53,547 nt of DNA from Desulfovibrio sp. (GTDB taxonomy: Bacteria; Desulfobacterota; Desulfovibrionia; Desulfovibrionales; Desulfovibrionaceae): assembly GCA_016218665.1 (NCBI GenBank), contig JACRDI010000007.1:1-53547 (forward strand). The letters run 5' to 3'. Below, piece by piece: positions 17,953 to 26,038 of the stretch. Positions within the stretch are counted from its first letter, which is position 1. Each line of letters starts with the position of its first letter. Below the pieces are notes generated by a model. It saw nothing but the letters and a program-made list of their open reading frames with translations. It ran no database searches and was not told where the DNA came from. The position numbers and the translations under genes were made by a program.

Positions 17953-19320
17953 ATGACGCGCGTTTTCGTCTTGTGGGATGACTCGCACCTGTGGGGCCTG
18001 CTTGTGCTGCGCGCCTTGCGCGCGCTCGGCGTGCCCCACGGGATTTTGCGCGCCAATCAAATAGCCGAGGGAGCGCTCTCTGGCAAGCCCAGGGCCTTTG
18101 GCCCGGCGCAGGGAGGTTCTGCCCCGTCGGGCGACGGAGGCTCTGGCCTTTCGGGCGATGGGACCGGGGCCTCCTCCCCGCTCCACTCCCTGCTGATCGT
18201 CCCCGGCGGCTGGGCGCGCGGCCGGGCCCTGCGCCTGGGCGAGGCGGGACGCGCGGCCATCCGCGACTTCGTGGCCGTCGGCGGCAGCTACCTGGGCTTC
18301 TGCGGCGGCGCGGGCCTGGCCCTCACCAGCCCGCGGCCGGGCGAATCCCTGGGCATCTGCCCCTGGGGGCGCATGGGCTTTGCCGGACGTCTGCAACACT
18401 TCCTCTCCGGCGACGTGCGCCTGGCCTTGGCGCCGCAGTCCGGCGGGCTCAACCCGCCCGGCGGCGGGGAGGCCCTGGCCCAGGTGTGGTGGCCCGCCCA
18501 GTTCGCGCCCTCGAAGGACGAAAACGACGGCGTGGAGGTGCTGGCCCGCTACTACGGCCTGGGCCCGGACTTCTGGGTGGCCGATCTGGCCCTGTCGCGC
18601 ATCCCGGAGGAGGCCCTCTCCGACTGGGAGAACCTCTACGGCCTGCAAGTGCGGCCGCACTTCCTCTCCGGCCGGCCGGCGGTGATCTCCGGCCGCTTCG
18701 GCGCGGGCCGCTACCTGCTCTCCTACCCGCACCTGGAAACCCCGGACTCGCCCCAGGCCAACGCCTGGCTGGCGCACATCCTGGCCGGGCTTTCCGGCGC
18801 GGACTGCGCGCAAACGCGCGTGCCGCCCTGGAACGTCGGCGCGGAGGCCCCCCGCTGGGCCGATGCGGTGCTGCTTGAGGCCAAGGCCGCGCTGCGGGAG
18901 GTCATCGCCCTGGGGCAGGAGCATCTGCTGCTCTTCTGGCGCACCCCCTGGCTCATCGGCTGGCGGCGCGGCATCCCCGGTCCGGGCATCAACAGCCTGT
19001 ACGCCCTGGTGTGCGAGGCCCTGGCAAGCCCGCCCCCGGCGGCCGGCAGCCCGGCCGAAGCCTTCTGGCTGGCCCACGCCGAGGAGTTCCGCCGCCTTGC
19101 CGCCCTGTTCTGCAAGGGGCTCTCCGGCCTGCTGCTGGCCGAGCGCCTGGACATGACCGTGCGCCAGACGCCGGGCGTGGACGGGGCCGACGACGTGTTC
19201 TCGAAGAACCTGCGCGACATGCGCCTGGCGCTCTTCGGCCCGCCGCCCTCCTCCGGCGGGGTGGGCGGGCAGCTGTTGGGGATGCTGGAGGAGCTGCTGG
19301 CGGGAATGTGGGTAGGATAA
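17953..19320 (+). CDS. BPL_N-domain protein (class I glutamine-amidotransferase-like fold)
   Basis: The 455-aa protein starts with a Rossmann-like strand (TRVFVLWDDSHLWGLLVLRALRALG) and has LLIVPGGWARGRAL followed by FVAVGGSYLGFCGGAGLAL (about residues 105-125), the nucleophile-elbow pattern of glutamine-amidotransferase-like folds with a central Cys. This is the BPL_N arrangement found beside, or fused to, biotin-protein ligase, but no ligase domain is present. The second half is Ala/Leu/Arg-rich and unfamiliar. Residues 40-75 are a Gly/Ser/Ala linker-like insert. There is no signal peptide. It is divergent from valS. Reaction and substrate are unknown. Confidence 0.72.
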   Translation: MTRVFVLWDDSHLWGLLVLRALRALGVPHGILRANQIAEGALSGKPRAFGPAQGGSAPSGDGGSGLSGDGTGASSPLHSLLIVPGGWARGRALRLGEAGRAAIRDFVAVGGSYLGFCGGAGLALTSPRPGESLGICPWGRMGFAGRLQHFLSGDVRLALAPQSGGLNPPGGGEALAQVWWPAQFAPSKDENDGVEVLARYYGLGPDFWVADLALSRIPEEALSDWENLYGLQVRPHFLSGRPAVISGRFGAGRYLLSYPHLETPDSPQANAWLAHILAGLSGADCAQTRVPPWNVGAEAPRWADAVLLEAKAALREVIALGQEHLLLFWRTPWLIGWRRGIPGPGINSLYALVCEALASPPPAAGSPAEAFWLAHAEEFRRLAALFCKGLSGLLLAERLDMTVRQTPGVDGADDVFSKNLRDMRLALFGPPPSSGGVGGQLLGMLEELLAGMWVG

Positions 19321-19362
19321 TAGCTGGCGACATCATGGTTTAAAAAGCTGCTACGGTCTTTT

Positions 19363-20058
19363 ATGGACACAAACGAAATACTCGCTCGTCATCTTCACAT
19401 AATTTCATCTGATATCGTCCTCGCAAGGTGTGCACTCCACTATTGCACTCTAACAATGGATGCTCCATTTGCCAACGGAGGGTCCGAATTTTTTAGCGCA
19501 ATTAGACACCATTCAACAACTGCTCTTGCCGTCCACACATGTAGAATTTTTGAATCTAGTTCATCCAGAAGCAGTATTTCTTCATTTCAGCAAGTTTCGC
19601 ATTTTATGCGAAAAAACACAGACAAAATTAAAGTTCATCATCATCTAAGCTTAGCAAACTATATTGATCTGTTACACTTTTCTTGCAACAGATGTGCCGA
19701 AAATTGTGACTTTGCAAGTCATATATGTCAATCTTGCCTAGTTGGCCATACAGGGTTGTGCATTTCGGCGTGCTGCAGTGAGAATGCTGAATTGATAAAG
19801 CTCGCCAGGGAATTCAGAGACAAATGGGTTGCGCATGCAGAAATTCCGAATAAACCGATACGTACAACATATGCAACATTTGAACGTCTGTTGACCATCG
19901 CCGAAAACTTTCTGTTGCCGTTCTCTTTATATGTTTTTCCGGGGGATGAATTTCGTGATGTCATTGAACAGCATCAATCTTGGGCTTTCTTCAATGAGAT
20001 GAGGGAAACGCTAGACACGTTGGAAGCTGCAAGAGTGTTAAAGCAAAAGACAGACTGA
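19363..20058 (+). CDS. HEPN-like protein with Cys/His-rich insert, AT-rich foreign gene
   Basis: The 231-aa protein is encoded by markedly AT-richer DNA than either neighbour, with many A/T-ending codons, suggesting recent transfer. Near residues 150-160 it reads EFRDKWVAHAE, which fits the R-x4-6-H signature of HEPN/AbiU2-like RNases (Arg152, His158). Before it lies a dense Cys/His block (Cys108, 111, 115, 122, 125, 133, 137, 138; His120, 129) that could bind zinc. HEPN proteins often serve in toxin-antitoxin, abortive-infection or other RNA-cleaving defence roles; that role here is inference, and no antitoxin gene is adjacent. No Shine-Dalgarno is seen before the ATG. GACATCA occurs on both sides (19329, 20117). 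Confidence 0.6.
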   Translation: MDTNEILARHLHIISSDIVLARCALHYCTLTMDAPFANGGSEFFSAIRHHSTTALAVHTCRIFESSSSRSSISSFQQVSHFMRKNTDKIKVHHHLSLANYIDLLHFSCNRCAENCDFASHICQSCLVGHTGLCISACCSENAELIKLAREFRDKWVAHAEIPNKPIRTTYATFERLLTIAENFLLPFSLYVFPGDEFRDVIEQHQSWAFFNEMRETLDTLEAARVLKQKTD

Positions 20059-20228
20059 AATTTTTCCATAACACTATTAACCCGACCTCTCGCGGCAACT
20101 CGACTGCGGAGGCTCTGACATCAAGATACTGACTTTCTAGTGGGCGGGGCGGATGAAAAGCCTCTGCCCGCCCGTTGACACCCGCGCCCCTCTCCTCTAT
20201 CGCCCAACCGACACGTTCACACCGGCCC

Positions 20229-20273
20229 GGCGGGACGACCCGCCCCGGCCGCCCTTCCACGGGGACGACCCCG
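20229..20273 (+). promoter_or_regulatory. Guanidine-II (mini-ykkC) riboswitch
   Basis: Two GC stem-loops each carry the diagnostic ACGA loop: GGCGGG-ACGA-CCCGCC (20229-20244) and CGGGG-ACGA-CCCCG (20260-20273), separated by 15 bases. The second ends nine bases before the AAGGA of the guanidinium exporter gene. This is the canonical arrangement of the guanidine-II class, where ligand-bound loops dock and free the ribosome site. Confidence 0.88.
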
Positions 20274-20295
20274 CCTGCCGCAAGGAATCGCAACC

Positions 20296-20613
20296 ATGTC
20301 CTGGACGTATCTGTTCATCGCCGGCCTCTTCGAGGTGGCCTGGGCCGTGGGGCTCAAGTACACCGAAGGTTTCACCCGCCTGGTCCCTTCCGTGTTCGTC
20401 GTCGGCTCCATGATCGCCAGCATGGCCCTGCTGGGCCTGGCCGTGCGCCATCTGCCCATCGGCACGGCCTACGCCGTGTGGACGGGCATCGGCACCCTGG
20501 GCGCGGCCATCTTCGGCATGATCGTGCTGGGGGAAAGCGCCGGGGCCCTGCGCCTCGTCTGCATCGGGCTCATCGCCGCGGGCATCGCGGGCTTGAAGCT
20601 CCTGCCCTCGTAA
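20296..20613 (+). CDS. gdx: Guanidinium exporter Gdx (SugE, small multidrug resistance family)
   Basis: A 105-aa protein of four membrane spans with the SugE/Gdx signature: [20 protein letters not shown], including the membrane Glu at residue 13, [10 protein letters not shown], and [20 protein letters not shown]. Members with these marks are proton-coupled guanidinium exporters that work as antiparallel dimers in the inner membrane. The guanidine-II riboswitch directly upstream supports this substrate rather than a quaternary ammonium drug. AAGGA precedes the ATG. A strong terminator follows; the gene is alone. Confidence 0.95.
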   Translation: MSWTYLFIAGLFEVAWAVGLKYTEGFTRLVPSVFVVGSMIASMALLGLAVRHLPIGTAYAVWTGIGTLGAAIFGMIVLGESAGALRLVCIGLIAAGIAGLKLLPS

Positions 20614-20626
20614 CCCCGCCAAAAAC

Positions 20627-20663
20627 AAAGCCCCCGCGCCATGCCTGACGCGGGGGCTTTTTT
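20627..20663. terminator. Bidirectional terminator between gdx and the RRM gene
   Basis: AAAGCCCCCGCG and CGCGGGGGCTTT form a 12-bp perfect stem with a 10-base loop and T-runs on the plus strand; on the minus strand the run is TTTGTTTTT, serving the RRM gene. Confidence 0.9.
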
Positions 20664-20681
20664 CATGCCGTGCGCTGGTGT

Positions 20682-20948
20682 CTAGTAGCGGCGGGGCGGA
20701 CGGGGCGCGCGCTCCTTCGCCTCGTTGACGCGCAGGGTGCGGCCGCCGAAGTCTTTTCCGTCCAGGGCCTCGATGGCCTTGGCTGCACCCGCGTCCTCCA
20801 TCTCCACGAAGCCGAAACCACGGAAGCGGCCGGTCTCGCGGTCCATGACGAACTTGACCATCTGCACTTCGCCGAAACCGGCGAACAGGTCGCGGATCTC
20901 GTCTTCCTTGGCGCTGAAAGGCAAATTCCCAACGTAGATGGACTTCAT
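20682..20948 (-). CDS. RNA-binding protein, single RRM domain (first copy)
   Basis: An 88-aa protein that is one RNA recognition motif: RNP2 IYVGNL at residues 4-9 and RNP1 RGFGFVEM near 44-51, with a basic PRPPRRY tail. Such small bacterial RRM proteins bind RNA and are often induced by cold; the target is not known. GAGGAG lies upstream of the ATG. A close paralogue with the same tail is at 47640-47909. Confidence 0.95.
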   Translation of the reverse strand: MKSIYVGNLPFSAKEDEIRDLFAGFGEVQMVKFVMDRETGRFRGFGFVEMEDAGAAKAIEALDGKDFGGRTLRVNEAKERAPRPPRRY

Positions 20949-21132
20949 CGCTTCTTACTCCTCGAAGTGAGCTACACGGAAAAAAACCCGCCTTGCCGCG
21001 CCAGCCCGCAAATGGCAAAAAAACGAGCAACGACGCCACAAGATTGCCTAGACCTATTTGGCGCACTATCCCAGCGCATCAAAAACAGCAAGAGGAAAAG
21101 AACCAAAATCAAGGGGTGTTGCAAGAAAAATT

Positions 21133-21145
21133 CGCGCGCGCGCGC
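21133..21145. repeat. Alternating CG run
   Basis: Thirteen bases of strict CG alternation in the gap between the RRM gene and the FliD-like gene. It could adopt Z-DNA or simply be chance in GC-rich DNA. Confidence 0.6.
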
Positions 21146-21211
21146 CGTCGCCCCCGCTGGGTCGCGGGGGATGGCCGGGCGGGCCGGCGAAAATGCGGCG
21201 CCGGCACCGCC

Positions 21212-23119
21212 TCAGCCCTTGCGGCTGAGGATGCCCCCGCCCGAAAAAAAGTCCAGCCCCGGCAGTGAATTGCCCAGGCCCGACGCGCCCTTTCCGCTGT
21301 CGTAGAGGTCCAGCAGCTGGTTGGCCCGCTCCACCTGGGCCTCGGTGCGCTTCTCCAGGCTGCGCACGGCAAGCTCGCCGGGGGTGAGGGCGGCGGTGGC
21401 CTTGTGGCTGGCGCGCATCCAGTCGTCCGGGCCACTCTCCAGGGCGGCCGTTGCGCTGGCCCGCACCGAGGGCAGGAAGCCGCCGTCGCCCAGGAGCGCC
21501 CCGTAGGCCTCGTCCGGCCGGGAAAAGAGCGCCATGAGGAAGCGCTCCTCGTCGAGCCACAGGCTTTGCCCGGCGCGCGCCACGCCGATGGAGTCCAGCT
21601 CCGTTGACCGGCCCGCGGCCAGGCCGCTCCATTTCTCGGCCACGCCCGGGGCCAGGCTGTCGGTGTTCCTGGCCAGCTGGCCGCCCACGTCGTTGTAGGC
21701 GGAAAGCACGTCTCCCAGGGCGTCGGCCAGGGTGGTGGCGGCCTCGCTCACGCGCAGGGGCGCGGCCTCGCCGAAGGTGCCGGAGACGCCCACCGTGAGC
21801 AGCCCCCCGCCCGCGCTGTACAGGCCGCTGGCGCTCCGGCGCGCCTCGCCGTCGATGACCGCGCGCCCGGTGACGCCGGGCTGGGCCGTGGCGTTCAGCC
21901 CCAGGACCGCGAGCAGATTCTCCGAGGCCGCGTCCGCGCCGGTGAGCCGCAGCCCCCAGCCGGTCTTGCCCGTGTCGGCCAGCACTTCCAGCCCCTGGGC
22001 GTCCGTGGTGCCCGTGCCGCCCCCGGCGCTGTCCGGCAGGGTCCACACGCGCTTGGCGGGCACCAGCTGCGCGGCCATGGCCGGGCTGGCCGAGCCCAGC
22101 ACGCGCGCCATGCGCGCGAGCACGTCGCCCCAGGTGTCGCCGCTGACCACCTGGATGCTCACGCTGCCGGACACGCCGTCAGCCTCGCTGCCGGGCGCGG
22201 GCGTGGTTCCCACCTGGGCGGGGCCCAGCAGATAGGCCAGGGTGTAGCTGCCGGGAGCCAGCGTGGTGGCGGCTCCGGGGTCGAAGCCCTGGCTGGCGTA
22301 GCGCGTGGGTTTGGCGGCCGAGAGGCCCGTCACGTCGATGACGCCGGTCTCGGCGGGAAGGTCCCGCGCCTGGGCCACGTTGGCGGCGGAAAGCCCCAGC
22401 CCTGAGCCTAGTCCGGAGCCCAGCCAGCCCCCCAGCCCCCCGCCCGCGCCCGAGGCGTTGGCCAGGGAGACCCCCTGCCCGGCGTGGCTGGCGTCGGAGG
22501 AGAGCACCAGGGCCGAGAGCCCGTTGTCGAACCCGGCGGAATCCGAGCGCACCTGCGCGTCCACCGCCAGGGGGGAGGCGTTCACAGCCCCGGCCACGGC
22601 GTCCAGGACCTGGCCCGTGGTCCAGCCCCGGCCCACGCTCACGGCGAGGGTGTCCGACTCGTCGCCCAGGGACAGCTTCAGGGAATAGGTTCCGGCAGCA
22701 AGGCCCGAGGCAGCGTCCGCCCTGCGCCGCGCGGTGGCCAGGCGGTCCTCCAGGGAGGAGACGCCCGGAGAGTTGAAGCCGGCCGAGAGCTCGGCCGAGA
22801 GTTCCCGCGGCACGCTCACCAGGCGCGCCCCGCTGACGGTCCCTTCCAGCCCGGTGGCGAAGCTACCCGCCAGACTGGACGAAGAGGGCCAGGACACGGC
22901 GTCGATGCGCTGGGACAGGCGCGAGAGCGCGCCGGCAAGGGCGTCCTCCAGGCCGGTGAGCAGGCGCGTCTGGGCCGAGGGGGAGAGGGAGTCGCGCAGC
23001 TCGCTCTGGGCGGGCGCGGCGGTGCTTGCGCGGCTGCCATCGACGTACAGGGAGACCCCCGCTGGCGCAGCCGCGGAGTCAAGACTCGTCGTCGTCCCCT
23101 GCCATTTGATGCTCGTCAT
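21212..23119 (-). CDS. FliD/hook-associated-like protein, function not settled
   Basis: The 635-aa protein has no signal peptide and is rich in Ala, Gly, Ser and Leu with few Cys, like flagellar axial proteins. Around residues 155-220, TYSLKLSLGDESDTLAV with GQVLDAVAGAVNASPLAVDAQV resembles the hook-IN motif of FliD and FlgK, and a similar word (GSYTLAYLL ... SIQVVSGDTWGDVLARMARVL) recurs later. A Gly/Ser/Leu repeat (LGSGLGSGLGLS) sits between them. The C-terminal part has a coiled-coil-like stretch before GLDFFSGGG. It starts inside the 3' end of truA (41-bp overlap) with AAGGG upstream, in a run with fliJ and motE, which supports a flagellar role. It may be a diverged cap or junction protein. 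Confidence 0.55.
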   Translation of the reverse strand: MTSIKWQGTTTSLDSAAAPAGVSLYVDGSRASTAAPAQSELRDSLSPSAQTRLLTGLEDALAGALSRLSQRIDAVSWPSSSSLAGSFATGLEGTVSGARLVSVPRELSAELSAGFNSPGVSSLEDRLATARRRADAASGLAAGTYSLKLSLGDESDTLAVSVGRGWTTGQVLDAVAGAVNASPLAVDAQVRSDSAGFDNGLSALVLSSDASHAGQGVSLANASGAGGGLGGWLGSGLGSGLGLSAANVAQARDLPAETGVIDVTGLSAAKPTRYASQGFDPGAATTLAPGSYTLAYLLGPAQVGTTPAPGSEADGVSGSVSIQVVSGDTWGDVLARMARVLGSASPAMAAQLVPAKRVWTLPDSAGGGTGTTDAQGLEVLADTGKTGWGLRLTGADAASENLLAVLGLNATAQPGVTGRAVIDGEARRSASGLYSAGGGLLTVGVSGTFGEAAPLRVSEAATTLADALGDVLSAYNDVGGQLARNTDSLAPGVAEKWSGLAAGRSTELDSIGVARAGQSLWLDEERFLMALFSRPDEAYGALLGDGGFLPSVRASATAALESGPDDWMRASHKATAALTPGELAVRSLEKRTEAQVERANQLLDLYDSGKGASGLGNSLPGLDFFSGGGILSRKG

Positions 23120-23990
23120 GCAGCCCTTCCGGGCCGCGCGCGCCGGCGTCCCCTCCGCCATCGGCGGAGTAGAACACCTGCTCCATGCACAGACCCCGCG
23201 CCGGGGCCGTGGCCGGAGCCTTGCTGCGGTCGCGGCCTTCGAGGATGCATCGGACGTCCTGCGGGGTCACTTTACCCCGGCCCACGGCCACCAGGCAGCC
23301 CATCATGTTGCGCACCATCTGCTTCAGGAAGCCGTGGGCCTGGAAGCGCCACACCGTCTCCGGGCCCTGGCCCGGCTCATGCCAGATGCGAGCGAGGGTG
23401 CGCACCGTGCCGCGCGAGCCCAGGGGCGTGCCCAGGTTGCGGAAGGCGTTGAAGTCGTGGGTGCCCAGCAGCAGCGCGGCGGCCTCGTCCATGGCGGGCA
23501 CGTCGAGCCCGGGCACGGCCCACACGAAGCGCCGGCGCAGGGGGTTCACGTAGCCGCCCTCGTGCCACAGGGTGTAGCCGTAGATCTTGGAGCGCGCGCC
23601 GAACTGGGCGTGGAAGCCCGGCTCGGCGATGGCGGCGTCGACCACGCGCACGTCCGGGGCCAGCAGGCTGTTGAGGGCCTTGTCCCAGGGCACGCGGGCG
23701 AAGCGGGCGGGAATGTCGAAATGGGCGCACTGGCCCAGGGCGTGGACGCCGGAGTCCGTCCTGCCGGCCCCCTGCACATGCACGGGCTCGCCCACCACCT
23801 TGGCGATGGCGGCCTCCACGTCGCTCTGCACCGTGCGCACCCCGCCCTGGTGCTGCCAGCCGCAGAAATCCGTGCCGTCGTAGGCCAGGATGAGCTTGAT
23901 GCGCACCACTTCGGATTGCGGGCCGGGCTTCGGGCCGGGCGTCGAGTGCGTCCCGGAGGTCTGCGCGGTGGTCTTCATGGGAGCCGTCAT
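23079..23990 (-). CDS. truA: tRNA pseudouridine(38-40) synthase TruA
   Basis: A 303-aa pseudouridine synthase that modifies positions 38-40 of the tRNA anticodon arm. The core opens with IKLILAYDGTDFCGWQHQ and has the catalytic-Asp motif GRTDSGVHALGQ (Asp79), then IYGYTLWH, FRNLGTPLGSRGTVRTL and FLKQMVRNMMGCL. A 27-residue Pro/Thr/Ser N-terminal extension precedes the core; the exact start is uncertain because no strong Shine-Dalgarno is seen at 23990, 23978 or the GTG just before the core. It is third in the fliJ-motE-truA-fliD-like series; the next gene starts within it. Confidence 0.95.
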   Translation of the reverse strand: MTAPMKTTAQTSGTHSTPGPKPGPQSEVVRIKLILAYDGTDFCGWQHQGGVRTVQSDVEAAIAKVVGEPVHVQGAGRTDSGVHALGQCAHFDIPARFARVPWDKALNSLLAPDVRVVDAAIAEPGFHAQFGARSKIYGYTLWHEGGYVNPLRRRFVWAVPGLDVPAMDEAAALLLGTHDFNAFRNLGTPLGSRGTVRTLARIWHEPGQGPETVWRFQAHGFLKQMVRNMMGCLVAVGRGKVTPQDVRCILEGRDRSKAPATAPARGLCMEQVFYSADGGGDAGARGPEGLHDEHQMAGDDDES

Positions 23991-24099
23991 GGGGCCGCAC
24001 GTAGCACAGCCCCGGCCGGGCGTCCACGGGGTTTCCCCTGCGGCCCGGACGGGGCTGTGCGTCTTTCTTCTTCGGCGGCCTGCGGCCCTGGGACGGGGC

Positions 24100-24774
24100 C
24101 TACTGGCCGGGGTTCTGCACCGGGGCCTGTATCCTGGTCATGGCCTCGGTGAGCTTGGCGGCCTTGTCGGTCTTCACGTAGGTCATGATCTCGCCCGCCA
24201 CCTTGGGCTTCATGCCAGTCAGGATCTTGACGGCGAGCTCCTGGTCCATGTTGGAGAGCACCTCGGCCGCCTGCTTGGGCTTCATGGCCTGGTAGGTGTC
24301 CACCTGGCGCTTGATGCGCGCGTCCTTCAGGCTGTCGGCCTCGTCCAGCAGCTTCTTGATGGAGGCCTCCACGCGCTTGAGCTCGGCCAGCTTGTCGTCG
24401 ATGCTCTTCTCCATGGCCGTGAGGGCACGCTCCTTGGCGGCCAGCTCGGCCTCGCGGCGGTTGGCGTCCTTGGCCTCCCGGCTCTCGCCCACGCGGGCCT
24501 GGGGCACGGCGTTCTCGGCCAGCATGTCGGGCTCGCCCCCCCCTGGGCCTCCTGCCGCCTCGGCCTTGGGGGCCACCTCGGGCGGGGCCGGGGCCTTCTC
24601 GCCGGACTGCGCGGCCAGGGCCTTGGGGATGGGCAGGATGTCCTGCTCGGAAAGCTGACGCCACACGTCGAGCCCGAGGGCTCCCAGCACGGTGAGCTTG
24701 AGGGCGGCCACCACCGAAAGCGCCAGCAGGACCTTAATGATCCTGGGGCTTATAGCGAATCGTGGCCATTTCAT
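24100..24774 (-). CDS. MotE-like protein (flagellar motor-associated, MgtE-N-like domain)
   Basis: The 224-aa protein has one membrane span near residues 13-35 (IIKVLLALSVVAALKLTVLGALGL), a Pro/Ala-rich linker, a coiled coil (about 95-150; REAELAAKERALTAMEKSIDDK) and a C-terminal MgtE-N-like module (YQAMKPKQAAEVLSNMDQELAVKIL). This is the plan of MotE, a periplasmic chaperone-like partner of the stator/MotC in other bacteria. ATG 24774 lies 41 bases inside fliJ, a translational coupling; the very long open frame upstream is a shadow. Role in this organism is inferred from family and from the fliJ neighbour. Confidence 0.78.
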   Translation of the reverse strand: MKWPRFAISPRIIKVLLALSVVAALKLTVLGALGLDVWRQLSEQDILPIPKALAAQSGEKAPAPPEVAPKAEAAGGPGGGEPDMLAENAVPQARVGESREAKDANRREAELAAKERALTAMEKSIDDKLAELKRVEASIKKLLDEADSLKDARIKRQVDTYQAMKPKQAAEVLSNMDQELAVKILTGMKPKVAGEIMTYVKTDKAAKLTEAMTRIQAPVQNPGQ

Positions 24775-25174
24775 CGAACTCTTTCTGCTCTTCGAGGTTT
24801 TCTGCGACATGGTGTTTCCTGGCCTGCCTGTCCTTGAGTTTCTCCAGGAGCTTCTTCTCCCTGGAGCGGAGCACCGCTTCCTGGCGGCAGGTTTGCAAAA
24901 TCGAGGCCAGCCGTTCCAGCTCGGCCCTGGCCGTGGCCACGTCGCGCTCCAGGGCCTCGCGGTAGGTGCGCCAGAGCCAGATGTCCGCCTCGGTGGCCGA
25001 GTCGCCGAAGCCCTTCTCGTTGTGCGCGGCGAGCATGGCCTCGGTCTCGGCCAGCAGGCGGGCCTGGGCGTCGTGCCTGGCCTGGGCCTCGGCCAGGGCC
25101 ATGCGCGCCTGGTCCTCCAGCTGGCGCCGGTATTCGAGCACCTTCTCCAGGCGGAAGACGAAGCGTTTGGCCAT
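24734..25174 (-). CDS. fliJ: FliJ-type flagellar export chaperone
   Basis: A 146-aa almost wholly alpha-helical coiled-coil protein opening FVFRLEKVLEYRRQLEDQARMALAEAQ, the usual FliJ start, with Arg/Glu/Lys/Gln-rich heptads to the end. FliJ works at the cytoplasmic gate of the flagellar type III export apparatus with FliI. It overlaps the motE-like gene by 41 bases. No fliI or fliH is in the window. The Shine-Dalgarno is weak. Coiled-coil proteins are easily confused, but the partner gene makes the call likely. Confidence 0.78.
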   Translation of the reverse strand: MAKRFVFRLEKVLEYRRQLEDQARMALAEAQARHDAQARLLAETEAMLAAHNEKGFGDSATEADIWLWRTYREALERDVATARAELERLASILQTCRQEAVLRSREKKLLEKLKDRQARKHHVAENLEEQKEFDEMATIRYKPQDH

Positions 25175-25326
25175 GCCAGCTCATGCCACGATACCCGCGC
25201 CGGAGCAAGACCCGGCCCCCTTGCGGCAAGCGTGCGCCCGCTTGCGCGGCCCGGCCCAAGGGTGTACAGCGTGAGCGTCCCGAAAACCCCGCGCACCAGC
25301 GCCGGAAAGCCGACGAGGATCCCCCC

Positions 25327-26034
25327 ATGAGCACTCCCCCGCGCGCCGTCATCTTCGACCTGGACGGCACCCTGCTGGACACCCTGGCCGACCTCGCCGA
25401 CTCCGGCAACGCCGCCCTGGCCGCCCTTGGCCTGCCCACCCACCCGGACGACGCCTACCGCTACTTCGTGGGCCTGGGCATAGAGGAGCTGGTGCGCCGC
25501 ATGCTGCCCGAGGACCGCCGCGACCCCGCCACCCTGAAGCAGGCCGTGGCCCTGACCGGCGGGGAGTACAAGCGCCGCTGGAAGGACAAGACCCGGCCCT
25601 ACGACGGCGTGCCGGAAATGCTGGACGCCCTGCGCCTGCGCGGCCTGCCGGTGTGCGTGCTCTCCAACAAGCCGCAGCCGTACACCGACCTCACCGTGGA
25701 GGCCTTCTTTCCCGGCTGGCCCTTCGCCCATGTGCGCGGCGCCCGGCCCGAGGTGCCCAACAAGCCGCACCCGGCCGGGGCCCTGGCCCTGGCGCGGGAG
25801 CTTGGGTTCGCCCCGGGCTCCATCGTCTTCGTGGGCGACACGGCGACGGACATGAAGACCGCCCGCGGGGCGGGCATGCTGCCCGTGGGCGCGCTGTGGG
25901 GCTTCCGCGACGAGCCCGAGCTGGCCGGAAGCGGCGCCCTGCGCATCATCGCCCACCCCATGGAGCTTCTGGCCCTGCTGGACGCGCCCGTTGCCGAGGC
26001 CTTCGCCCCCGTGGGCGCGACACAGGGGGAATAG
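25327..26034 (+). CDS. gph: Phosphoglycolate phosphatase-like HAD hydrolase
   Basis: A 235-aa HAD phosphatase. Motif I is IFDLDGTLLDT (Asp11, Asp13), motif II VLSNKP, the Lys region VPNKPHPAGALALA, and motif IV FVGDTATDMKTA. The helical cap between residues 18 and 90 is of the Gph type, whose usual substrate is 2-phosphoglycolate; other small phosphate esters cannot be excluded. GAGGA precedes the ATG chosen at 25327. The stop is four bases before the start of the sigma54 activator gene, so the two are probably cotranscribed. Confidence 0.9.
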   Translation: MSTPPRAVIFDLDGTLLDTLADLADSGNAALAALGLPTHPDDAYRYFVGLGIEELVRRMLPEDRRDPATLKQAVALTGGEYKRRWKDKTRPYDGVPEMLDALRLRGLPVCVLSNKPQPYTDLTVEAFFPGWPFAHVRGARPEVPNKPHPAGALALARELGFAPGSIVFVGDTATDMKTARGAGMLPVGALWGFRDEPELAGSGALRIIAHPMELLALLDAPVAEAFAPVGATQGE

Positions 26035-26038
26035 GCCC

